NCBI GenBank assembly: GCA_002478245.1 | Contig: DLMW01000042.1 | Coordinates: forward strand, 10,234 to 16,749 | DNA from: a bacterium UBP18_UBA7526 | GTDB lineage: Bacteria; UBP18; UBA7526 | Direction: 5' to 3' | DNA: 6,516 nt | In this document: positions 1 to 5,276 of the stretch, piece after piece | Position numbering within the stretch: position 1 is the stretch's first letter | Layout: every line of letters begins with the position of its first letter | Translations under genes and position numbers: made by a program | Notes under the pieces: generated by a model | Seen by the model: only the letters and a program-made list of their open reading frames with translations | What the model was told of the DNA's origin: nothing | Database searches by the model: none

Positions 1-675
1 TGGTACTATGCGGCAGAGCCCATCCCCGGGCCCACTACAGAAGAGATCGCCAAATTGGCCAAGAAGCATTCCATGGTCATTGTGGTTCCTATCTATGAAA
101 GGGCCCTGGCCGGGGTCTATTACAACTCGGCCGCGGTCATCGATGCGGATGGAAAGCTATTGGGGACAACCAGGAAGATGCACATCCCCCATGTCCATCC
201 TGGGTTCTATGAGAAGTATTACTTCAAGCCTGGGAATACTGACTATCCTGTCTTCCAGACCGCCTATGCCAAAATCGCTCCCTACATCTGCTACGATAGG
301 CACTTCCCAGATGGTGCTAGAATTTTGGGGCTTCATGGATGCGAGATTATGTTCAATCCCTCGGCAACTACGGCTGGTGTTTCCAAGTACTTATGGGAAC
401 TGGAACAGCCGGCCCATGCCGTGGCCAATGGCTACTTCGTGGGAGCGATAAATAGGGTAGGAACGGAGGAGCCCTGGAACTGGGGAAGGTTCTATGGCTC
501 CAGTTACTTCTGCAGTCCCAAGGGAAAGATCATTGCCCAGGCAAGTGAGGATAAGGATGAACTAGTAGTAGCCGATCTTAATCTAGATGAGATTGAAGAG
601 ATAAGGCAGGCCTGGCAGTTCTATCGAGATAGAAGGCCAGAGACCTATGGAGATCTGACGAAGCCCCTTCCCTAA
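1..675 (+). CDS. Beta-ureidopropionase-like carbon-nitrogen hydrolase, 5' end cut off by window
   Basis: This is a nitrilase-superfamily amidohydrolase, most likely N-carbamoyl-beta-alanine amidohydrolase, which releases beta-alanine, CO2 and NH3 in step 3 of reductive pyrimidine breakdown. The frame is open from base 1 and 224 residues are visible. Numbering from the visible start, the catalytic lysine is K59 (RKMHIP), the structurally conserved glutamate is E71 (FYEKYYF), and the nucleophile is C97 (ICYDRHFPDG). The first catalytic glutamate normally lies just before the AEPIPGPTTE segment (residues 5-14), so it is upstream of the window. About 60-70 residues are missing if the family length of about 290 applies. 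The C-terminal WQFYRDRRPETYGDL segment (residues 206-220) is typical of bacterial beta-ureidopropionases. N-carbamoylputrescine amidase and N-carbamoyl-D-amino-acid hydrolase are close relatives, but the dihydropyrimidinase and PreTA genes downstream favour the pyrimidine role. The TTG at 55 is an internal codon, not the start. Confidence 0.9.
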   Translation, partial: WYYAAEPIPGPTTEEIAKLAKKHSMVIVVPIYERALAGVYYNSAAVIDADGKLLGTTRKMHIPHVHPGFYEKYYFKPGNTDYPVFQTAYAKIAPYICYDRHFPDGARILGLHGCEIMFNPSATTAGVSKYLWELEQPAHAVANGYFVGAINRVGTEEPWNWGRFYGSSYFCSPKGKIIAQASEDKDELVVADLNLDEIEEIRQAWQFYRDRRPETYGDLTKPLP

Positions 676-680
676 TGAGA

Positions 681-770
681 AAACTCTTTGTACTCTCTAC
701 TTCTCTTCCTTGCCTTCTTCCTTCTTCGTCATTGCTCCCCACCACTATTCGCTAACTGGTTACTCTTTAC
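681..770. repeat. Pyrimidine-rich low-complexity intergenic stretch
   Basis: After the amidohydrolase stop the + strand becomes almost pure pyrimidine for about 50 bases (roughly 684-738), with repeated CTTC/TCTC words. It ends in TTCGCTAACTGGTTACT (748-764). Read on the minus strand, it consists of purine-rich words such as GGAAGAAGGCAA and GGAAGAGAAG, similar in style to the decamer words flanking the preT-preA gap. Its 3' part, read on the minus strand, shares AGTAACCAG...CGAA with the end of the window (6497-6509). It looks like spacer DNA, not coding sequence. No terminator hairpin is evident. Confidence 0.5.
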
Positions 771-970
771 TTCAGATAGGCGACTGCTACCTTAATCTTG
801 GAAAAGAAGAGGAGGCGCGGAGAAGCTTTCAAAGGATAATTGGGAAAGGCTTCAATGAATGTATAACTGCTCAGGCAGCGGGATGTCTAGAACATCTTAC
901 GAATCACAATAAAAGGTATCCCCTCCATTTGAGTGGAAAGTGCCCCTTATGTAGGGAAAAGTGGGGGTAG
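764..970 (+). pseudogene. TPR-like C-terminal remnant or unrecognised small protein
   Basis: An open frame between the amidohydrolase and the dihydropyrimidinase encodes a segment (IGDCYLNLGKEEEARRSF, about 777-830) that fits the tetratricopeptide-repeat pattern: a small residue, G-x-x-Y-x-x-x-G, then E-E-A-x-x-x-F. A second helical stretch follows (TAQAAGCLEHL, 867-899). Codon use (AGA, AGG, GAG) resembles the neighbouring genes. The frame has no ATG. Its only obvious start is a TTG at 710 inside the pyrimidine-rich spacer with no Shine-Dalgarno, and the TPR-like part begins exactly where the spacer ends. I infer the 3' remnant of a TPR protein whose 5' part was lost. The tail (HLSGKCPLC) may be read-through past the original stop. 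The frame stops at TAG 968-970, three bases before the next gene, so a small translated protein from TTG 710 (86 residues) remains possible. Confidence 0.4.
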
Positions 971-973
971 AGG

Positions 974-2356
974 ATGGATCTTTTAATTAAGAATGGGAAG
1001 GTAATAACCGCAGAGAAGACAGAGGTGGCGGATGTCGGGATTGAGAAAGGAAGGATTGTAAAGATTGGTAAAGGCCTAAAGGCCGATGGTGCCCAGGTGA
1101 TTGAAGCCAAAGATAAGTACCTTTTTCCTGGCGGGATCGATATCCATGTCCATTTCAATCTATTCTTCTGTAACACCTACTCCGAAGACTGGGATACCAG
1201 CACCCAGGCCGCCGCTTGCGGTGGGGTAACAACCATCATCGATTATGCTATCCAGACTAAAGGAAAGACATTGAAAGAGGCCATTGAAGCCAGGATGAAG
1301 GATGCGGAAGGGAAGGTGGCGATAGACTACTCCCTTCATGGGGGGATTACGGACTGGAATGCAAAGACTCGTGAAGAGATGGACTACTATACCCGAAACG
1401 GCATCCCCTCCTTTAAGATGTTTATGATCTATCGTAAAGAGGGCTGGATGGCTGATGACGGGATTCTATTCTCCGCTCTGGAAGAGACAAAAAAGACAGG
1501 AGCCATCATTATGCTCCATGCCGAAAGTGCCTTTGTTCTTGATCTTTTAATTGAAAGATATCATACGGAAGGGATGATGAAGAGATATGGGGCCTATTGC
1601 CATTCCCTCTCCCGCCCCTGCTTTACTGAATACGAGGCGATTCAAAGGGCGGCGACCTGGGCCAGGATTACTGGGGGGAGGGTCTATATTGTCCATATGT
1701 CAACCTCGGAAGGAGCCGAGATTGTGGCCAGAGCCAAGAGAGAAGGAGTGAAGATCTGGGCCGAGACCTGCCCCCAGTATCTACTCTTAACCGATGAGGT
1801 CTTTAAAAAGGAGAATGGGCACTACTTCGCCACCTGCCCCCAGATTAAGAAGAGACATGATGCCGGAGGCCTTCTTAAAGGAATAAAATCTGGGGCAATA
1901 GAGGTTCTGGCGACCGATACCTGTAGTTTCAATACTGAGCAGAAGGATATGTGGCAGGGAGATTTCACCAGGATTCCTTACGGTCTGCCTGGGGTGGAGA
2001 CGCTCATCCCCACTATGTATACCTTCCTGGTGGGCAAAAATAGAATCTCTCTCAATAGATTCGTTTCTTTAGTCTCCACCAATCCGGCCAAACTCTTTGG
2101 CCTTTATCCAAAGAAAGGGGAAATAAGAGTGGGTAGCGATGCGGACCTGGTCATCTTTGACCCGAAGAAGAAAGTCACCCTCGACTATAGAAACCTGGCC
2201 ACCAGATGTGACTGGTCCCCTTTTCAGGGAATGAAATTAGTCGGGTACCCAGAAATAACCATCTCCCGGGGCAAGATCGTTGCTCAGGATGGTAAGTTTG
2301 TGGGCGGAAAAGGCTGGGGCCAATTTGTCCCCAGAAAGGCCTCTGGCCACATATAA
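974..2356 (+). CDS. hydA: Dihydropyrimidinase / D-hydantoinase family cyclic amidohydrolase
   Basis: This zinc amidohydrolase, 460 residues (normal family length), opens 5,6-dihydrouracil or dihydrothymine to the N-carbamoyl-beta-amino acid, step 2 of the pathway. The metal centre is complete: H58 and H60 (DIHVHF), the lysine that is carbamylated, K148 (SFKMFM), H182 (MLHAES), H241 (YIVHMST) and D315 (ATDTC). The substrate-contacting tyrosine lies at K+5 (Y153), as in bacterial hydantoinases. The N-terminal and C-terminal parts (MDLLIKNGKVI; VGSDADLVIFDP) form the composite beta-sandwich of the amidohydrolase superfamily. Three loop positions differ from the usual consensus: C288 in TCPQIK where SPPLR is common, T316 after the metal aspartate where histidine is common, and Y336 in PYGLPG where asparagine is common. 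The start at 974 follows a G-run at 963-967. The aminotransferase gene begins 13 bases after the stop. A hydantoinase acting on another cyclic ureide is the main alternative. Confidence 0.9.
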   Translation: MDLLIKNGKVITAEKTEVADVGIEKGRIVKIGKGLKADGAQVIEAKDKYLFPGGIDIHVHFNLFFCNTYSEDWDTSTQAAACGGVTTIIDYAIQTKGKTLKEAIEARMKDAEGKVAIDYSLHGGITDWNAKTREEMDYYTRNGIPSFKMFMIYRKEGWMADDGILFSALEETKKTGAIIMLHAESAFVLDLLIERYHTEGMMKRYGAYCHSLSRPCFTEYEAIQRAATWARITGGRVYIVHMSTSEGAEIVARAKREGVKIWAETCPQYLLLTDEVFKKENGHYFATCPQIKKRHDAGGLLKGIKSGAIEVLATDTCSFNTEQKDMWQGDFTRIPYGLPGVETLIPTMYTFLVGKNRISLNRFVSLVSTNPAKLFGLYPKKGEIRVGSDADLVIFDPKKKVTLDYRNLATRCDWSPFQGMKLVGYPEITISRGKIVAQDGKFVGGKGWGQFVPRKASGHI

Positions 2357-2369
2357 ATGAGGAGGAAAG

Positions 2370-3677
2370 ATGGAGAAGAAGTTGACTGTGGAGGAGATTG
2401 GGAGGTTAAGGGAGGAGTATCTCTTGCCTTCTACTATGACCTATTATAAGAAGCCCATCAATATCGTAAGAGGCCAGATGCAGTATGTCTATGATGATGA
2501 GGGGAAGAAATATCTCGATGCCTTCAGTGCTGTGGTGACCATAAGTGTCGGTCACTGCCATCCAGACATCATCCCTAAGGTGAAGAAGCAGATGGAGACC
2601 CTCCAGCACATGACCACCCTCTACTATCATCCAGTAATTGTGGAGTATGCCAAGAAGTTGGCCGAGATCTCTCCTGGGGAATTGAAGGTCAGTTTCTTTA
2701 CTAACTCGGGATGCGAGGCGAATGAACTGGCTGCCCTATTATGTAAGAACTTTACTGGGAATCAGGAGTTCATTGCCTTAAGGCACTCCTTCCATGGAAG
2801 GACATTGATGGCCATGTCCTTAACCGGCCAAAGCCTCTGGAGACATTCCCTTCCCTATGTCTTCGGTGTCCATCAGGCGCCTGCGGGCTACTGCTATCGC
2901 TGCCCCTATCATCTAAAGTATCCGGAGTGTGACCTGGTCTGTGCCAAGCAGGTGGAGGAGATCATAAAGTATTCTACCTCCAGTCATATCGCGGGATTCT
3001 TTGCCGAGCCCATTCAGGGATTTGGTGGGGTGATCGATCCTCCCAAAGAGTATTTCAAGATCATCTATGAAATCGTTAAGAGGTATGAGGGCCTATTCGT
3101 GGTGGATGAGGTCCAGACCGGATTCGGAAGGACTGGGGATAAGTTCTTCGGCATCGAACATTGGGAAGTCACCCCAGATATTATAACCATGGCCAAGGGG
3201 ATCGGGAACGGCGTTCCTTTGGGAGGGGTGATCACTACCAAAGAGATCGCCGAATCCATGAGGGGAAAGGTGCACTTCAATACCTACGGAGGAAACCCGG
3301 TCTCCATGGTCCAGGGATTGGGGGTTCTGGAGGCCTTAGAAAAGTACAATTATGCTTACAACGCCAAGGTGATCGGGGATTACTTAAAGGGGAAGCTATG
3401 GGAACTTGCCCAGAAGCATCCCTTAATCGGTGATGTGAGGGGAAAGGGTTTGATGCTTGGTGTGGAACTGGTCAAGGATAGAAAGACGAAGGAGCCGGCA
3501 GCCAAGGAGATGCTAGAGTGTATGGATCTCTGTAAGGATCGAGGCCTTCTCATTGGTAAAGGGGCCATGGCGGGCAATGTCATAAGGATAAAGCCCCCTC
3601 TCTGTATCAATGAAGAGGATGCTGACTTCATCATCAAGGTTCTGGATGAGGTCCTGGGCATTCTGGAGAAGAAATAA
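2370..3677 (+). CDS. Class III PLP aminotransferase, AGXT2 / beta-alanine type
   Basis: This is a PLP-dependent fold-type I transaminase of 435 residues, full family length. The pyridine-binding DEVQTGFGRTG block has D246 and Q249. The Schiff-base lysine is K276 in MAKGIGNGVPLGG. The phosphate-binding NSGCEAN segment lies near residue 112, and the NTYGGNP loop after residue 300. A cysteine cluster, C175-X2-C178-X8-C187-X3-C191, sits just before the AEPIQGFGGV segment. Overall it resembles alanine-glyoxylate aminotransferase 2, which also accepts beta-alanine and 3-amino-2-methylpropanoate. In this cluster it most likely transaminates the beta-amino acid released by the amidohydrolase, giving malonate or methylmalonate semialdehyde; the amino acceptor (pyruvate, glyoxylate or 2-oxoglutarate) cannot be read from the sequence. 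AGGAGG at 2360-2365, four bases before the ATG, supports the start and co-transcription with the dihydropyrimidinase gene. A 4-aminobutyrate or ornithine-type substrate is the alternative. Confidence 0.87.
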   Translation: MEKKLTVEEIGRLREEYLLPSTMTYYKKPINIVRGQMQYVYDDEGKKYLDAFSAVVTISVGHCHPDIIPKVKKQMETLQHMTTLYYHPVIVEYAKKLAEISPGELKVSFFTNSGCEANELAALLCKNFTGNQEFIALRHSFHGRTLMAMSLTGQSLWRHSLPYVFGVHQAPAGYCYRCPYHLKYPECDLVCAKQVEEIIKYSTSSHIAGFFAEPIQGFGGVIDPPKEYFKIIYEIVKRYEGLFVVDEVQTGFGRTGDKFFGIEHWEVTPDIITMAKGIGNGVPLGGVITTKEIAESMRGKVHFNTYGGNPVSMVQGLGVLEALEKYNYAYNAKVIGDYLKGKLWELAQKHPLIGDVRGKGLMLGVELVKDRKTKEPAAKEMLECMDLCKDRGLLIGKGAMAGNVIRIKPPLCINEEDADFIIKVLDEVLGILEKK

Positions 3678-3697
3678 CCCAGATGACCGCGAGATCC

Positions 3698-3740
3698 GCA
3701 AATGAAAATGAAAAATGCAAAGGGCAAAATGTCCAATGTA
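3698..3740. repeat. A-rich AAAATG-word spacer
   Basis: Within the 77-base gap before preT, the + strand repeats the word A(3-5)TG: AAATG at 3700-3704, AAAATG at 3705-3710, AAAAATG at 3711-3717, then GCAAA/GGCAAAATG, ending with CCAATG. No frame through it looks coding and no hairpin with a T-run is seen. It looks like slippage-derived spacer sequence. A purine-rich GGGGGTAGGGA (3743-3753) directly before the next ATG probably serves as the preT ribosome binding site. Confidence 0.55.
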
Positions 3741-3754
3741 AGAGGGGGTAGGGA

Positions 3755-5095
3755 ATGGCAGGAAGGGAGCCGACTCCAAAGTTAAGTTTAGAAAGAAGGG
3801 TTAAGGGTTTTGAAGAGATCAAAGGAGCCTATCGACCACAGCAAGCGGTGGCTGAGGCCGCAAGGTGCTTATACTGTGACGATCCTCCCTGCAACCAGGG
3901 ATGCCCGGCAGGGATAGATGTTTTGGGCTTCATCCAGAGGCTAAAGACCAGAAACTTTAGCGGCGCTTATCGATTGATCAGAAGAGAGAACCCACTGGGA
4001 GCAATCTGCTCTCGCATCTGTCCCACAGAACAGTTATGTGAGAAGGAGTGTAGCTCTACGGAGTTGAACGAACCTATCGCCATCGCTGATTTGCAGAGGT
4101 TCGTCACTGACCTGGAATTGGAGAAAGGGATCGAACTACCTCCCAAGGCAAAATCTTCGGGAAAGAAAGTGGCCATCATCGGTTCTGGCCCGGCGGGATT
4201 GGCCTGTGCCAGCCAACTGGCTCTTTTGGGCCATTCTCCAACCATATTTGAAAAGGAGAGGATTCCGGGAGGGGTCTTGAGGAATGGGATCCCAGAGTAT
4301 CGCCTCCCCAAGAGGATCGTAGATAGGGAACTCGATTATCTCAAAAGATTGGGAGTAGAGATTAAGACTAATTTGGAAGTCAAAAAGATTGGTCCTCTCT
4401 TTAAGAAGGGATTTGAGGCCATCTTCATCGCTATCGGTGCCAATGAGCCGGTCTATATGGGAATCCCAGGAGAAAACTTAGAAGGGGTCTATACCGCACA
4501 GGAATTCCTAAGAAGGGCAAAGAATAATCCAAAGGGACTAAAGATAGGAAGGAGGGTAGCGGTCATTGGTGGTGGGAATGTGGCCATGGACTCTGCCTCT
4601 ACTGCCTTGAGATTGAGGGCGAGAGAGGTTGCCATTATCTATAGGAGAACCCAAAAGGAGATGCCTGCCTGGAGGGAGGAGATTGAGGAGGCGAGGGAGG
4701 AAGGGGTTTGGTTTTCTTTCTTAACCCTACCCACTAGATTCTTAGGGAAGAGATTAGAAGGGATGGAGTGCATCCGCATGGGATTGGGGAAGAAGGACAG
4801 GAGTGGTCGACCGCGGCCAGTCCCCATAAGGGGGAGCGAATTTACTATGCCCATAAACACGGTCATCTTAGCCATCGGCCAGAGATCAGACCCTTCCTTC
4901 TCTAAGATGAATCCTGGGCTTGAGATAGATAGAGCGGGGCTAGTCATAGTAAAGAAGAAGACCCAGGCAACATCTTTAAAGGGGGTCTTCGCTGGTGGAG
5001 ATATAGTGAGTGGTGGAGCAACCGTGGTAGAGGCCATTGGAGAAGGAAAGAGAGCCGCGGTTGCTATAGATAAATACCTAAAAAAACAGGGATGA
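3755..5095 (+). CDS. preT: Dihydropyrimidine dehydrogenase subunit PreT (FAD / Fe-S, NAD(P)H oxidising)
   Basis: This GltD-like flavoprotein is the electron-input subunit of bacterial dihydropyrimidine dehydrogenase. It passes electrons from NAD(P)H through FAD and two N-terminal Fe-S clusters to PreA. The 446 residues contain cysteine groups C38-C41-C46-C50 (CLYCDDPPCNQGC) and C85-C89-C95-C99 (CSRICPTEQLCEKEC), then the FAD Rossmann motif GSGPAGL (143-149), the nucleotide-binding GGGNVA (272-277), and the C-terminal FAD-contacting segment FAGGDIVSGGATVVEAI. The LQRFVTDLE segment (113-121) strongly recalls E. coli PreT. It is longer than the ~412-residue E. coli protein, partly through an N-terminal extension (RRVKGFEEIKGAY, 14-26) like that of NfnB/SudB-type proteins. 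R297-R298 follow the second Rossmann fold, as in NADPH-using GltD. The start follows a G-rich ribosome binding site. preA lies 181 bases downstream, across a repeat-bearing gap. A generic GltD/NfnB-like oxidoreductase is the alternative, made unlikely by the neighbouring preA. Confidence 0.92.
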   Translation: MAGREPTPKLSLERRVKGFEEIKGAYRPQQAVAEAARCLYCDDPPCNQGCPAGIDVLGFIQRLKTRNFSGAYRLIRRENPLGAICSRICPTEQLCEKECSSTELNEPIAIADLQRFVTDLELEKGIELPPKAKSSGKKVAIIGSGPAGLACASQLALLGHSPTIFEKERIPGGVLRNGIPEYRLPKRIVDRELDYLKRLGVEIKTNLEVKKIGPLFKKGFEAIFIAIGANEPVYMGIPGENLEGVYTAQEFLRRAKNNPKGLKIGRRVAVIGGGNVAMDSASTALRLRAREVAIIYRRTQKEMPAWREEIEEAREEGVWFSFLTLPTRFLGKRLEGMECIRMGLGKKDRSGRPRPVPIRGSEFTMPINTVILAIGQRSDPSFSKMNPGLEIDRAGLVIVKKKTQATSLKGVFAGGDIVSGGATVVEAIGEGKRAAVAIDKYLKKQG

Positions 5096-5141
5096 GCAGG
5101 AACTAGAGGGGAATAGAAGGGACGAGCAGGGAATGGCGAGC
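5089..5141 (+). repeat. Degenerate ~10-base purine-rich tandem units, left array
   Basis: Five units start about every 10 bases: GGGATGAGCA (5089), GGAACTAGAGG (5099), GGAATAGAAG (5110), GGACGAGCAG (5120) and GGAATGGCGAGC (5130). GGGATGAGCAGG (5089-5100) and GGGACGAGCAGG (5119-5130) match at 11 of 12 bases. The array begins inside the last codons of preT and covers its TGA stop (5093-5095). Confidence 0.6.
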
Positions 5142-5195
5142 AACCCACAACTCACCCTTAATTCTCGTATGATTGAGCAACCCTTCAACGTATGA
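5138..5195 (+). repeat. Two short direct-repeat pairs in the preT-preA gap
   Basis: GAGCAACCC occurs at 5138-5146 and 5175-5183, and CGTATGA occurs at 5166-5172 and 5189-5195. Both lie between the two decamer arrays, in what would be the loop if the arrays pair. Their roles are unknown; they may simply be products of local duplication. No promoter with convincing -35 and -10 boxes could be read here. Confidence 0.4.
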
Positions 5196-5214
5196 CGGAG
5201 AACGAATCTATCAC

Positions 5215-5255
5215 ACTAATTTCCATGCTAGTCCTTGCTATTCCTTAGCTAATCC
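5215..5255 (-). repeat. Degenerate ~10-base tandem units, right array, inverted to the left array
   Basis: Read on the minus strand from 5255 downward, the units are GGATTAGCTAA, GGAATAGCAA, GGACTAGCAT and GGAAATTAGT. On the + strand three show as GCTANTCC (5227-5234, 5237-5244, 5248-5255), spaced 10 and 11 bases apart. The segment 5227-5244, reverse complemented, matches 5110-5127 of the left array at 15 of 18 bases, so the two arrays form an imperfect inverted repeat around a gap of about 100 bases. Confidence 0.6.
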
Positions 5256-5265
5256 GTGAACTATC

Positions 5266-5271
5266 AGGAGG
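5266..5271 (+). promoter_or_regulatory. Shine-Dalgarno that fixes the preA start
   Basis: AGGAGG lies five bases before the ATG at 5277. This makes that ATG the start and rules out the in-frame GTG at 5256, which has no Shine-Dalgarno and would place AGGAGG inside the coding region. Confidence 0.85.
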
Positions 5272-5276
5272 TTATT

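Noticed and set aside
675..755. A 26-codon ATG frame overlapping the amidohydrolase stop (TAATG) with a hydrophobic, signal-like N-terminus (MRKLFVLS...)
   Set aside because: It lies wholly in the pyrimidine-rich spacer, which by composition encodes Leu/Ser/Pro, and ends after 26 residues. It could be the 5' relic of the TPR gene in a shifted frame, but nothing supports translation.
938..957. CCCT...AGGG hairpin just before hydA as a terminator or riboswitch
   Set aside because: The stem is only four base pairs with no T-run, too weak to claim.
904..1176. Minus-strand 90-codon frame over the hydA start
   Set aside because: It is a reverse-frame shadow of the conserved N-terminus and metal-binding HVH region of hydA, with no start signal or family features.
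3380..3822. Several overlapping minus-strand open frames near the aminotransferase-preT junction
   Set aside because: They are antisense to strongly conserved coding sequence, have low-complexity composition and match no family I recognise.
5096..5265. Possible CRISPR-like or promoter region between preT and preA
   Set aside because: Units are about 10 bases and degenerate, without the 25-40 base repeats and unique spacers of CRISPR. No -35/-10 pair with good spacing was found.
5256..5276. Upstream in-frame GTG start for PreA, adding seven residues
   Set aside because: AGGAGG at 5266-5271 is correctly placed for the ATG at 5277, and the GTG has no ribosome binding site.
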